From Clavelina lepadiformis (Eukaryota; Chordata; Ascidiacea; Aplousobranchia; Clavelinidae), in contig NC_135240.1 of NCBI RefSeq assembly GCF_947623445.1, positions 9,300,001 through 9,364,000 of the forward strand: a stretch of 64,000 nucleotides of DNA, read 5' to 3'. The notes beneath the pieces were generated by a model. That model searched no databases and was not told where the DNA came from. It worked only from the letters and a program-made list of their open reading frames with translations. Positions 33,921-47,299 of this stretch are shown piece after piece. Each line of letters begins with the position of its first letter. Position 1 is the first letter of the stretch. The translations under genes and the position numbers were made by a program.

Positions 33921-36900
33921 TCACTTCTTCTTTCCTTGTTTGGTGACTCCATGTGCAGCATCCTTCATTATCTCTTCAGCCTGTTATAATGTTGGTAATA
34001 AATATTAAAAATATATGAATTACTGCAGCAGATAGAACATAGAATTGTGGAGGTCGACACTCGAAAATAGCTTGTTTCATTTGTAAAAAGAATTATGCGA
34101 GAAATTGTATTTTACTTGTTTTTTCCTTGCTTCAAATGCACCCATTTCATCGTGCAAACTCTTTTTCTTGTCTTCAAGCTTCTTTTTTTCCTCCATGTGC
34201 ATCTTCTTTAACTTGTCAAATTTGTCATGGAGCTAAAGCAGGAAACAGTGTTTATGCAAAGCTGGCATCTTGAAACAAACCTTTCTCTTCTTATTTAATT
34301 AATTAAGCAATTAATCGGAAGCTAGTGAAAGCAAGATAAAATACTCTACTATAGTAAGAATAATAGAATATATTTAATAACACAAGAACAATTTTCTATG
34401 CAGCATAATTGGACATTAACATCTACAGATGTGCTTAATACAATAATGTTTTGTGCTCTGCTTACTACAGCATTACTACTACTAGCCGCACAAACGACAT
34501 ATTCAGTGACATAGTTGATGAGGAAATACAATTGACAGCAGACTGTTGATATAAAAGAATAAGGTTTTGTTTCAGTATATCGTCATTACACCTCTAACAG
34601 CTATATATCTATGAAACACGTATAATGAACAAAGATGTCTAAACATTATATGTCATTAGTCTTGATACAACTTATAGCCTCAAGCATAAAGGCAACGGTG
34701 ATATAGTTCCTGAAAATTATTTGCTCACATACCATACATGTGTTATTGTCCCACTTGACAAGTGGTTGCTAAAAGTTTCCTGCAGCACTATAGAATTCTT
34801 TTAGCTGTCTGTTATGAAATCTGGGTCCATGTAAGTTGCATAAAGTAAACTTAGATGGATAATTTTATGGTAAGTGTGCTGAGAAATTCATCCTTTTTAC
34901 CTTATGCAGACTTAACCTACTTATGCAGAAGCTTAAGAAGAGAGAAATGCAATTAGATGCAACAACATAGTAGAAAATCTGGTGATTAACTCTTTCAATA
35001 CATATTACAGTAACAAACTGTGACTTAAACCAACAGTAATCTTTAAACCACAAAGATTAAGCATTACTTAACAGAAGTTACACAGCACAGAATGGCAGTA
35101 ACTTGCTGACCAAAGTAGCAAGTTGTTGGCAAAGCATCTATAGGAAGTTATTAAAACTGAAAATGCACTGATGCAATGCAATACAAACATGCTTGGAAAG
35201 TGTTTCTAAACACTGTTAAAAGAGAGTTTAGAAACATGTTAACATATTTTACATCGTTTTTACCTCTTTTTCCGACTTTTTCAACTCTCCCTCTTTTTCT
35301 TTGACCCTGAGCACAAACATTTGCCTCATTTCATCTTCTTTTCTTTGAAGTTCGTTGAGGTGTTCACTTCTTTTCGATTCATATACTTCTTGAAGGCTAG
35401 GGTTTTATGAAAATTCATGATTTACTTTGTACTTAAAAAATGATGACCGAAATATTCCAGTCAACAACGACATTCAGAGCTTTCAATCTTAGCAGTTAGC
35501 ACAACGTATTATTGTGGCAATATTCAGTAACAGAAGAAACTTTATAAAGCTGAATAACATGGTCTAAATTACTAAAGTTTCAGAAGGCAATTGTTTCTAA
35601 AAAAAAGATAAGAACACCTGAAGTTCTTTCCGCCAGTTGTGTCATCTACAAATCCCATTTCAGTGAGTTTTGACCTCCGATACAGCTCATAATGTTTAGT
35701 GTGTGTCTTTTCCCTGAGATCTTCCATATTAACACGAACCAACATTTCTCGCAGTTTGACAAAGTCGCAGTGACTCTCATTCTCAACTGAATATGACAAG
35801 AAAAAATGATAATACCATTTACAATGCAATAACACAATAGTAAAACATTGATATAATTTAATGTACTGTTATGGGGCCAGCAGTTTATTTTAGCTATGAA
35901 CAATACTAAAATATAACCTGGTAAAAATAAAATAATTACAGTTAATAACAGAAGAAATTTAGATAGTAACAGTATTGGTAACCATAGTTATTATTATAAT
36001 GATCAAAAATTATTTGACAAACCTTGTACTATTCCCCATGGGTATTGACGGGCTTTGACCATTTTATTACCAAGCTTTATTTCTTCAGTGCTGCCCACAA
36101 CAGCAAAGGGAAGAAAGCTCTGCAAAAACAACTCCCATAAACTTATTGTGAGTCAAAAACAATTATGAAATGTCAAAGTGAAATCGAAGCCTGCTTAAGT
36201 AGTTGACCATCTAAAATCACAATGATTGCCATAAATGCCATATATTTATCTATAACATTATATTTTCACCTGACTGATACTTACATTCATTGAAGCATTT
36301 ACTTCAGCAACGGTTTCGTCATCAGTTGGGAACTGATAAATCTGAACTCCATTGCTAACGAGCTCATTCATGATCTGCACAGTTTTAACTTTTAATAAAT
36401 TGAAAAAGAAAAGTAAAATGATAAAGAGTTTAGAGATTTCTTTGTTAAATGTTACCATTTTTTTACATCAAAATAAAGGAAAATGGATCTAGCTGGGAAC
36501 TACCTTTAGTTTGAATTTTTGCAATTCACTCTTGGTGATTATGTCAGCTTTGGCAATAACAGGAATAATGTTAACTTTATTGTCCAAGTTCTTCATTGTT
36601 AGAAGATCCAACGATTTTAGTCTTACATGGGCAAATAAAAACAAAATAAATCTTTGATAAGAAAACATACAACAAGCTGCATTATAAATCAATAAAGTAA
36701 TTGATAAATTAGTTGATACATGTATTGTATTTGTTTTTTTTTCTTCAAAACAGTGTAAGTAATAATTACGTAGAGCAACACTAATTTACTAAAACATATT
36801 TCAAGCATTGCAGTGGAGAATAAAAAATGGATGAGCTGTTTACTTCTACTTACCCATGACCTGTTGGGGATATGAAATAGAGGCAGGCATGTATTCTTGA

Positions 36901-38036
36901 GTCGTGGTAGTTAAACAGCGACCTGCATACCTTTAGTTCTTCCTGTAGAGTAGTATGCAAATCAAACCAGTGTATTCAATAACTGGATCAATTACTGTAA
37001 ATTAATCAACTGAATTGTTTGTTAATCACAGATTCCTATCAAGTGGATTTAGCTCAAACCAAGCTCTAAATTATTATTTTAAAATTTTATTCTACTGTTA
37101 TGTAAAAGATATCTATTGCAATATACAGCACATACATCAAGCATACACATACGGCAAAAGCAGGTAGAACGATTCCTGTCAATATACCTGAAGATAGTTT
37201 TCAAATTGTTGATTTATATATTCTACAATCGATTTGTAGCTGTCATCTTTGTTAATCTGATCACCAAATCCAACTGTGTCAACTATCGTGAGTTTAAGCC
37301 GAACATTGCTCTCTTGCAGCTCTATGAATGTTAGAACATGAAGTAAACATTTGCTGCCAAGGAGCGAAAATTGTAAATACAACTCCAATGCTCTTTTTCA
37401 ATAAACCCAAACAGATATATATATATAGCATATGTAGTTTCAAATTTAGCAATGTGATGTGAGGTGTAGTTACCGTATGTGTTGGCTTTTAGCTTGACCC
37501 CAGGCATGTTATGATGTTGTGGTTCATCTGTAAATAAATTATGCTCACATTATAATAGATAAATTATTGCAAGAACTGCCAAAACACCATCACGTATTAA
37601 TATCATACAAAACTTTAAAAAAAGCACTAACTTGATTATAAGAGGTATATTTTAAACATACAAAGCACATGATAAATGTTATGTATCTGTCATACTCTCA
37701 AAGTTGGTATTGAATAGAGTATTCATCAGTGTTGACTTTCCAATTCCTGTTTCACCAATGCAAAGAATATTGAAACAAAATCCCTGATTGGTTGCCTTGT
37801 TGACTAGTTGATCTGGAAGACTATCAAACCCTACATGACCAGTCAAAGCCAAATTTCTGAGTTGACTTTCCACTTCATCCTGTAAAACAGTAAAAAGCGG
37901 GTAAATAGCAAGATTTTTTTAAAATATAAACTAACAACAAAAATAACGGCAGAAATACCAACATCAGTCTTACTTCAAAGTCAAAATGGTCCCCAGCTGC
38001 ATCATTATCAATGACATCGTTATCCATTTTCACCAT
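33921..38036 (-). CDS. Septin of the SEPTIN6/8/11 group
   Basis: GTP-binding cytoskeletal protein forming hetero-oligomeric filaments at the cortex and cleavage site. Twelve exons join in phase: 37974-38036, 37696-37879, 37474-37527, 37188-37321, 36854-36942, 36504-36621, 36285-36374, 36023-36119, 35618-35786, 35264-35396, 34116-34232 and 33921-33980. They give 435 residues, as in human SEPTIN6/11. Motifs in order: P-loop [10 protein letters not shown]3 DTVGFGDQ (Val where most septins have Pro, a mark of this group), G4 AKAD, septin unique element [19 protein letters not shown], and the C-terminal coiled coil [20 protein letters not shown]. The last residues, KQGKKK, are basic. Members of this group are generally GTP-bound and catalytically inactive. 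Which vertebrate paralogue is closest cannot be told. A second in-frame Met lies three codons after the first. Confidence 0.96.
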
Positions 38037-38931
38037 TTCTGTCACACACAATCTACCAATGTCAATGATTCCCTACACTCCTGCAAAAATCAAACTAAAT
38101 TTGTGTGACTCCAGGCAGATTGGCTGTAGTATTCAAACTTGATAAGAAAGAAAAAACATGTTGTGGAAAATTTGCAATTATATGATCCAGGTTAAATTCC
38201 CTTGACGCTACACTGTCATTCTGATGTTTAAATTTTCATGAAAAAAGATAATGTATATGATGCTAATGAAACTTCTTCATGTACATTATTTTTGGCGAAC
38301 AGTTCTTAACTCAGGCAAAACCACAACACCAAATAGAACAACTAGGTAATTGGGAAAAAGATGGCATACAGACAAGTTGGCTAAGTGGGGCTCCTGCTGT
38401 GAAGAATCATCACCGATTTTAGGTAATGCAAAGATACTCATCTATCCAAGAAACAACTTTTTGATATCATACCATTAGTTCTTTCAAGTGACTTCAATAG
38501 CCAATTCAAATTAGCACATATACTGTTGGAAAATACATTCGGATACACCAGTGCTTTGGGCAAGTTTGGTTTCATTGCAGTTTTAGCTGTGATCTCGGGG
38601 TTGCAGAAGCAAAATTCCAGTGGGCAAGAAAGCAGCCAGTGATCTAGAATCGTTACCCAAGCACGTCTGATGTTCTTAGCAGGCAAGATGTGGCCTTATA
38701 TAGGCTAATATGGAAGAAAACGAAGAAAAAAGTAGTATACATCTCTTTTTAATTTTAGAGAGAGAGAAAAGGCGCTTTTCTCCAGGTTTGCATTTTGCAA
38801 TATTGTTTCGGCCATAAAACATCAGGCGTGCTCCTGCCATAACCTGCAGTCTGCCCTCTAGAGTAACTACTCTCTGGGTTGACCAGGTTTCATTCCTACA
38901 GGAAATTTTGCTTTCAGTGCGCCAGATAAAT

Positions 38932-39160
38932 GCCCAATTGGAAAGTAAGGCAGTTTTTGGCTAGAACTCATGTGTGCAAAGACGAAACTTTTGCATGATG
39001 GCATGCACTGAAGCCTCAAATCTATGTTTATTTATTAAAAATTAGAGTTGAAGCAGCTAATTTTTCTTTATTTATTATAAATTGGTGTGAAGACATAAAA
39101 CTTCAGTAAGCGGATTGATGAACCTGGTGCGTGCAAGTGCCAAACTTTCCACTATGGCCT
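38932..39160 (+). mobile_element. ~230-bp GCCC-type TIR repeat, copy A
   Basis: Begins GCCCAATTGGAAAGTAAGGC and ends GTGCCAAACTTTCCACTATGG. The ends are imperfect inverted repeats of each other. The interior shares long stretches with the two copies at 45091-45545 (AACTCATGTGTGCAAAG, GAAGCCTCAA, TTTATTATAAATTGG). This is the most diverged of the three copies. Confidence 0.6.
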
Positions 39161-39214
39161 AAATGTGATGCCAAAATTTGTGCTACATCAACGTTATACT
39201 TGTAACATACAATA

Positions 39215-39828
39215 CAGTCGACTCCGCTTAATTCGGACACTTTGGTTCCGCTCACTTTTGGCCGAATTAAGCGGAGAAACGGCTTTGTCCGAATTAAGCG
39301 GAAAATCAATTGTTCGTTTCATGGTCATGCATAAAGGCAAAAAACGCATTTAAAATACTGTAGTGTTGCGTAATAAATGAATTGCAGCTGCGCTAAACTG
39401 CAGTAACTGGCACTGATCGCATAAAACGTCTTCGTTTACTTTAGTGAGCAATTTCACTTTTTGTGCTAAACTTTTCTGTACAATTTTGTCCTATAAGATG
39501 GACACAATTGTACCGAAGTAAAAGCGACTATGAAGCTGGCACGGCATTATATGAGTTCATTGTCGATTGTTACTGCATCGATCGTCATTGTTTCACCATA
39601 ATCACTCATAATGCAATTGAATCTTGTCTTAAAACGAACGAAGTACTGTTTATTGTGTCATAACCTAACGATGGAATTGCGAACCTGTGTCAGAATTAAG
39701 CGGAGAATCGTCCGAATTAACAGGAGTTTTTTACGTTCAATTTTTACTTTTGTTCCGTTCCCGAGCATTTTGGCCGAATAAAGCGGTTGTCCGGGTTATC
39801 CGGTGTCCGAATTAAGCGGATTCGACTG
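39215..39828 (+). mobile_element. Pogo/Tigger-like MITE, second family
   Basis: A 614-bp element with inverted ends CAGTCGACTCCGCTTAATTC and its near reverse complement GAATTAAGCGGATTCGACTG, flanked by TA (39213-39214, 39829-39830). GAATTAAGCGGA recurs in both subterminal regions. No transposase is encoded. The ends differ from the 4092/6365 family, so this is a separate non-autonomous family of the same TA-targeting superfamily. Confidence 0.85.
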
Positions 39829-40278
39829 TATATAAATGCTGCACCACAGAAATCCGTCGCATCATACAAATTTTCCAGTTGGGGATTTCATTGATTTTAC
39901 AGATGCAATTTTTTCTTGAAATGAGCAAATGGTATTTGTTAAAGGCCCAAATGCACAGATGGTCGTAACAATTAACAAATCTAGAACATTTAGCTTGCTG
40001 ATATAGTCCTAGCTAGGTTACGAGGCAAACTGACAAAAGTAATTTGAACCATGCCTATGATAAATCAGCCATGCAATATTTTACTCCTTCATCTTCAACT
40101 AGGCTCTAGGCTCTAGGCTAGATCCCTATAGGGTGGGCCAGTCTACTAAGGTACCCAGTGTCCAAATTTTACCAAAAAAACGCTATTTTAATATTAATTT
40201 TTGGTCCAATTTAATCGAGCTTTAGCAGGTAATAAGCAAGATTACTCTAACTCTATGCCAAATTTCAAGTCTCCACAT

Positions 40279-40587
40279 CAGTAGTTCCCAAACTTTTTCA
40301 GCTTGTGGTACACTAGAAAAATTATAAAATGCTCGTGGCACACTTACAAGAGAAGAAAAATTGCTTTAAAAAAATTTATTTTCATGTGTTTATGCGATGG
40401 ATGTGCTTATTGGATGGAAATGTGCTTATTTATCAGCTATTGAAGTAGTTAGAGCGCTTTTAAGTCGCATATGCTTGTATGCATGCCTTATTTTGAATAT
40501 TTATACAGTTTTTTTCCAAAATTCCAAAAACATTCGCGGCACAACTGAGAATCTACGGCAGCACGACACACAGTTTGGGAATCACTG
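40279..40587 (+). mobile_element. hAT-type MITE
   Basis: A 309-bp element beginning CAGTAGTTCCCAAACTTTTT and ending ACAGTTTGGGAATCACTG, the classic hAT/Charlie-type terminus. The flanking octamers CTCCACAT (left) and CTCTACAA (right) match at 6 of 8 positions, consistent with a decayed 8-bp duplication. Subterminal GTGGCACACTT and GCGGCACAAC are typical. No coding capacity. Confidence 0.75.
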
Positions 40588-43175
40588 CTCTACAAACAAT
40601 ACATACTTTAAGTTCGATCGCGTTAAACTCAACCAGCTCGGATTGATTCTGATTCCGAAAACCTGATTTTCAAGTCTAAAACGAAATTTCGATGTCCAGC
40701 GCAAAAACTGTAATATCTCAAAAAAGAAATTAGTTAGAGAGCCTTTTTCGCACACTTGCAGCGATTTAACTAATTTTCCATGTTTCTTCAAATTTTCGCG
40801 GAGCTATCCTTTCTGGACATTTAATTGTAACCTAGTTTTCTCTGTTTGGGTCGGAATTTTGTGGTGGAACCAGTATACAGAAATGATCGACTATGGCAAA
40901 ATGTATTGTTATCGATAGCAAATCAATGTTTATGGAAAAGTAGGATAAGGATACCAATAAAAAGATAATTATACACCAATTTAAATCACATATGTATATA
41001 TTAAAATAAAATATTTGACAAGCCCATTTACCTCCCTACTTTTATTTACCTTGGCATTATGAAATAATTGAGAAAATATGCCTGTTTTGAGACAACGATC
41101 TTTTCAATTTAGAATAAATCTTATACTTTGTCGGTACGGAAACAAGCAGAGAAAGTATGCTCGTCTAGCCAGCTTGCACCTATCCTTGGTTTTTAATTAT
41201 ATTTTTTATACACTGCTGGCTACTTGGCCTTAGGCCTATGAACAAGTGAGGCCAACGTTGTGTCTGCTGGCTACTTAAGTTTGACTGAGAACCGGATGAG
41301 ATTGTTACAGCTCTCATTACTGCATTAGTACACCAAGAGCAAACCCTTTAAGCCACAATCATAAATCGGACTTAATCCTGCCTGCCCAGTATGGAAAAAA
41401 AGCCCTGTCAGGTTTTGTCACCGAATGTCCAGTGCACAATCTAGCTATCTGGTGCAAAAAATAGGTCAAATTGATAACTGCAATGGGTGGATTATTGCAA
41501 GTAATTCCCAAACAGCGATATTTGGTGCACACTTTTTATTGCCTAGTGAAGCAAACCAGTCTTTAAATATTACGCTTTCCGGTGCGCAAAAAAGTTAGCC
41601 TACATTCCATATGGGGACCGGCCCACTTTTCATTTCTAAGACTTTAAATGGAGAAAAACTTGATCAAATGAATCACTCCGTAGCCTTAAGCCTATTTTTG
41701 AGTGAAAAGATAAACAGCATTAATATTTTAATAAACCAACTTTACTTAAGCTCAAAAAGGGCGTCATACGCGATTGCAACAACACCAAAATAATGGGCCA
41801 AATTACCTTATTTATTGAACATTTAAAAAATAAATCATATATTATATATATTTCTTGGTAACTCTGATAAAATTACAAATACACTAAAAATCTCTCACTT
41901 TGATTAAAAAAGATAAAATTTAGTGATCTGATATTCAAAAGTGAATTTATAAACCTAAAAATAAGGTCACTATCAATCTTAATTTACAGATTTTAGGAAG
42001 TAGTATCAAAGTAATCAAAATCTTACGAAAAAATGCACTCAAGAATTTTAATGGGGCTTCAACTTTATAAGCGGCACTTGTGTGTTTATGAATTTCTGAG
42101 ATACTTTTAATATATTCTATGAGATGCCAAAAATGCAACATCCTGAAAGCAAATTTAGTAGCTGCATATTTGTGTTCTGGTGTCTGTAGCCTCATTCTAG
42201 TTTTTGCTGTTGTACTGCAAGCTTCTCCGTTTGGGGGTCAGTGAATAAATCGTTAAACCCAATAATTAATCTCTGACACAATTGATACACAGTTTTTACT
42301 TATCTTCTTGTTACATTGCTTGAATTAGAAACTGTTTTCCAGGAAGGAACTAAACAGAAGCAAGCGTGGTTCATTTCTTGCCACAAGGTATTATAATGGT
42401 AACGCAACTGGGAGTGGAACCCATGGGCCAGGCACGCTAACTGCTCCGACCCTCACATTTTGCACTCAGTTGTAAGATAAATCAGATTTTTACATTGCCA
42501 CTCGCTGCTGCAAGTTTAATAAACTAGAACAGGGACTGCATTGTATTTCATAGCACAAGCATCAGAATCCATGAAAGTAGTGCACTCTGCCGGAAAACTG
42601 ATTAATATTCACTAAGAAAGCAAATAAATAATAATAGATAATGCTGCAAATTACAGATTTTGTCAATAGCCAGTTGCTAAGTCAATTAATCAAGTAATCG
42701 GCTTGGTAAAAAGCTGTCTGAATTCTCATTGGAGATAAGCAAAACGGAAGTAAACAATACAGTAGTGGATGTAGAGTGTAGATCAAAAGAAACATGAGAT
42801 TATAAAAAAGCATAAAATCAGGGTAATAACGATATTGCAATTTACACCCTAGAGTATAATTTATTGTTTTGTTACGTTTTTTAACAGGTTTAGTTGTAAA
42901 TACTATCTTACAAAGCTGATTATGATTTCTTATCAAAATTAAAATTTATAAATTGAGTATGTATGTAAATTTCACATAGGCGCAAGTCCAAGGTAACCCA
43001 AAATCAGTAGCAAAAAACTAAATTACTTTTTGACTTCACAAAATCATGGGTATCTTACGTAATATACAATGCTAATGTGGCAGTGCAATAGTAAGCGCCA
43101 TTTTTACTTCCTCGGACAAAAAACATTGCATGAAGTTTTGAGTGAAAAAACTAAACAAATGTGAATAAATAAAGA

Positions 43176-45895
43176 TCATGCAATATCTGCTTTGATAGTC
43201 CATAGTTTTAGTTTATGTTGCAACCATATTAAAGCGATGTCCTTTCCCATTTGAATCCAGCTAAAGACAGGAACAATCTTTGAACCTAGTAACGGGATAT
43301 TATTGAAAACTGACCACTGCAAGGATGACATTAGTGCTGTTCGATTACAAAACTTTCATTCACATCTTATTACACAACTTCATTTTATTGATATACGGAT
43401 ATGCCTTTAAAAACAAATTAGGGTGTGATATCTATTTGAAATACCTTCAATCTCTGTCCATTTCACAGCAACTTCTACAATTGGTATATCAAGATACTCT
43501 GCTACATAAAGAAGTTCAACATCAAAAGCCCTATGTTAAAAAAATGCATGTTTAAAACTTTTATAGTTCCATAATAATTGATCATTTTAACGAGCAATTG
43601 TGTGAAGTGCCCAAAGACATGTGTTCCACATACAGTTGTGCCAACAATGCTTTAGCCCACATACAACTTAGCATAGCTTTAACTGTAACACTTTAAATGC
43701 TCAAATGTAACTAAAAAGAGGATGTTAAATGGATGCAAATACACATCCATTTAACATTATATAAACGCTGCTAATCAAAAACTAAATAATTGTATCAAAA
43801 ACTACTGTCAACAATAATTTTGTTATCAAAACGGTACAAATGTACCAGTATGTAAACAATGCACAGTTAAATCATAATTAACTTAATTTCAGTTAAATTT
43901 TATTATTTCATTAAAAATTCCGAAAAGAAAAACTACATCTCTAGAAACAATTTTTACCATCTCTCAACATGTAAGTTAAGAAAAGTGACAAGTGCGGCAG
44001 GTCGAGTGAAAAGTTTGAATCCACACTGGGAATCCTTAACAGTTCTAACACACAGGAACCAGACTAATAAATGAAACGCTTTCATCAGGAAAGTTCGAAA
44101 CAAAGACCTGCTTGAAATAGATTCCTGTTCTAAGTGGGCACGTGATCCCACTGCTATGGCCATACCATGCTAAAAATATTTGCATTGTTTAATGAAAATC
44201 ACACATCTACTAAATCTAAATTATACAAATTACATTAAATGATAATACAAGTGACAGTATAATATATACATTATGTGCTGGGGATATGTTTTCATACAAA
44301 CAATTGAGCAGTGTGATTCTCACTTCATGCTTGTTAATCTCTTTCAGTTTTTTTTCTATTTTCTTTATATCAGAAAATCGTGTTGCACCATCAGCATCAA
44401 CCATCAGCAAATTCCTTCCCCTTGCACTCATCATGCCCTGAAAAAATATGTTGTATATGTATCACAAAATTGCAAAAAATTTTTAAAGACCAACTTTTTG
44501 CATGAAAGTTAATCAAGGTCGGCCATAGAAAATTAACAACATTTTGTCCTACCAGCCGAACTGCTCCCCCTTTCCCTCGATTTCTTTCCAAAGTCATAAC
44601 TCGAATTTTATCAGAGCCATAATCCAATGAATATTTCATCGCTACCTAAACGGAGCACTAACAAATTAAAAAGAAACCAGAAAAACAGAAATGGAGGTGA
44701 AAAGTATTCTGAAGAAAACATGCTTACCAAACACTGACCTCTGTGGTTTTATCTCTACTTCCATCATCAACAATGATAATTTCGTATTTGTAGCTGGGGT
44801 GAGTGGAGTACCTTTCTTCCAAAAATTCAACTGTTTCGTCTAGCATGACTGGCACTACAAAAATAAGTCAATGATCAAAAAACATACATAGGCCTATATG
44901 TCTATACCTCAAAATCTTTATACAACTATATAGTTATGGAATGTAAAATTTGGTCAGCATGAGGAAATGTTCTGCACACACAAAAATGCAATTATTAAAA
45001 CCGTCTTAGCAAAATCAGCAGTGTCAGTATCAATCATTTAGATAATGCTTTCACAAGATGCAATTTCTGGTAGAAAATGTTAGGTTATAGGCCCGACTAG
45101 AAAGTTTGGCAGTTTTCGACGAGAAATCATGCGTGCAAAGCCGTAAATTTTGGCGTGGCAGCATTCACTGGAGCCTCAATACTTTCTTTATTTATTATAA
45201 ATTGGCATTCAAGCAACCAGTTTTTCTGTTTTTTTTTTAATATAAATCGGCATGAAGATAAAAACTTTGGCGTACACACTGATAGACTTCTTGTGTGCAG
45301 TAGCCACACTTTCCACTATGGGCTATTTATACGCCCGACTGGAAAGTATGGCAGTTTTTGATTAGAAATTGTGCGTATCACAAATCAAATTTTGGCCTAA
45401 TGGCGTGCATTGAGACGTCAATTCTCTGTTCATTTCTTATATATTTTCATTCAAATAACCATATTTTCTTTGTATATTTAATATTATATGTCGGTGTGCA
45501 CGTTAATAAACTGCGTGCGTGCAGGTACCACACTTACCACTGGGCTATCTTTTCATTGTGAAATCCGATTTCTCGCATTTTTACTGCACAAAAAATGACG
45601 TTTCACGTGCAAAATTAAAACTTTACCCTACAGCAATTAATATGAAACCAGCTGTGAAGGCCAAGCACTGGTAGCCTAGGCTATATTATTTATCCGTGTG
45701 ATGGTATGCAGGCTAATTCGGTAGCAGAATCATCAACTTACATCTGTCTTCTTCATTGTATGCTGGAACAATAACTGACAACTCAAGAGTGGGTTTATCA
45801 TGGATGGATGGAAACGCAAATTTGCCATCTGGAGTTTCATAATACTTCTCGGAGTCATAGCGCACAATGTTAGGTGTGGAGCTCGTTAGTCCCAT
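43176..45895 (-). CDS. ALG5: Dolichyl-phosphate beta-glucosyltransferase
   Basis: Transfers glucose from UDP-glucose to dolichyl phosphate on the cytosolic face of the ER; the product donates the glucoses of the N-glycan precursor. Seven exons join in phase: 45742-45895, 44739-44854, 44553-44645, 44324-44437, 43958-44169, 43445-43530 and 43176-43285. They give 294 residues from the Met at 45895. GT2-fold motifs: [12 protein letters not shown], the UDP-binding [25 protein letters not shown], the metal-binding VDADGATRF, and [31 protein letters not shown]. Family members carry an N-terminal membrane anchor, missing from this first exon. An acceptor (AATTAG|GAAATAAAC) lies just upstream and stays in frame. 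A possible anchor exon at about 46189-46262 (MESKSKLIEKTSLPVFFISC) ends at a phase-0 donor. This extension is not established. Confidence 0.94.
45091..45323 (+). mobile_element. ~230-bp GCCC-type TIR repeat, copy B
   Basis: In ALG5 intron 1. Begins GCCCGACTAGAAAGTTTGGC and ends CCACACTTTCCACTATGGGC, near-perfect inverted ends. Copy C follows 9 bp later in the same orientation. TA lies near both outer edges (TATAG before, CTATTTATAC after), but the target duplication is not resolved. Confidence 0.65.
45333..45545 (+). mobile_element. ~210-bp GCCC-type TIR repeat, copy C
   Basis: Begins GCCCGACTGGAAAGTATGGC and ends CCACACTTACCACTGGGC. It is collinear with copy B, with a few deletions (213 against 233 bp). 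The two form a head-to-tail pair. Confidence 0.65.
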
Positions 45896-47299
45896 GTTTA
45901 TTTCCTAATTGCAAGTAGCTTAAACTGCATAGAAGGCAAACTCTAAAAAATTGATAAAATAAATATTTTTTTGCCCATAGTTATGTGCTAACGTTGTCAC
46001 AAAACAAGTTAAACGAGACAATTACCGGTACCAGCAGCCATGAGCCACGTACAAGCAGTTTACCATTTACCAAGCTTCACCAGATAGCGTCATCGCCGCG
46101 TCCGTGGCAAAAAAGGCTGTCACTAAATCGGAGTAGACATATGAAAATTGAAATTCTGTGGCAACAAATTATGGCTATAATTTGCATTACCCAGAGTAGA
46201 CTACAGCTAATAAAAAACACAGGCAGGGAGGTCTTTTCTATTAACTTTGATTTAGACTCCATTGTTGTTTGGAATTATTAAAGATGACATGTTTCAAAAA
46301 CTCGCAGCATCATAAGTTATACATGATTACGAAGCATGATTAAAATATCCAGCAGGTGCTGATCTCTAAATGCACTGCCAAATTGATAAAGTCGCTTGCG
46401 GAGGTAATATCTGAATTTTTTTTGCTGCTGTGGTCTTCAAAAAATTCAATAAAATTTGTTATTCAGCTTGTAATCGGTTATGATTTGCACTTAAAAAAAC
46501 AACAATTATATATGCTATTGTTAACTCACCAGTATTTAATAACAAATTTTAAGTGAAAGTCTTTAAGCTTGACGAATATAATCTTTCCAGCTGTGACCTT
46601 TCCGCTGTCATTCATTTAAGCTTAGCGAATTTGGACCACATAATTTTGTAAACAATACAATGTTCAAACACGTGTGACACTTATTTCACCAATGCAATAA
46701 TGAACCCGGGCATAATTAAGCAACACCACTACATCCACTGAAACTTGTAGTGCCAGCTTCTCAGAGCCACAAAATAATATACTTAAAACTACTTTACATT
46801 CAAAATCGCTACATATGTAAATAGGTAGTACAATTTTCATCGCCCAGACAGACAAGAAAGAACACCAAACAGTAAGATAGCACTACAAGTTACTAACACC
46901 TGCAAATGGCGCAACTTCCTTTAGTAGGGACTAGGTTGATGTCACCAATCATTCTTAACAAATAAAACGCTTCAATAATCGCAGCTTCACAATAAATACA
47001 AATGCGCTTCCCTTTAAATTCTATGCAAGAAAGACTTAAAACAATGCTATATAACAAGAGTACGCATGATAATATTTGTGACCATAAGTGCACCAGTGTG
47101 CAAAACTCTACCAACTATGAAACTTTGCAAAGGGTTGGCGTAAAGTGACTTATGCATATTCTCACAGCATTTTTCAAATAACGATATGATAATAACTCTG
47201 CTACCAATGTATAGCCATCTGATATACATCTAAGATTCCGAACACCTGAGCTTATTGCACCATTGCGTAAATTTCAAAACTTGAAGGAAAGTAGTTAGG
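45896..47299. other. ALG5-KIAA2013 intergenic region
   Basis: About 1.4 kb. It may contain the ALG5 anchor exon near 46189-46262, and holds the ALG5 promoter and the 3' untranslated region of the KIAA2013 orthologue. Nothing else was recognised. Confidence 0.45.

Larger units (their letters stand above)
38037..43175. other. Septin-ALG5 intergenic region
   Basis: About 5.1 kb without a recognised gene. It holds one copy of a TIR repeat (38932-39160), a pogo-like MITE (39215-39828), a hAT MITE (40279-40587), a TAGGCCTA palindrome (41232) and otherwise AT-rich sequence. The septin promoter lies at the left edge and the ALG5 3' end at the right. Confidence 0.5.

Noticed and set aside
36504-36942. 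Apparent non-canonical splice between septin exons 5 and 6
   Set aside because: A first reading seemed to need a GT-AA junction. Re-reading the donor as CATGG|GTAAGT and the acceptor as GTAAG|A gives GHGLKSLD with a normal GT-AG intron.
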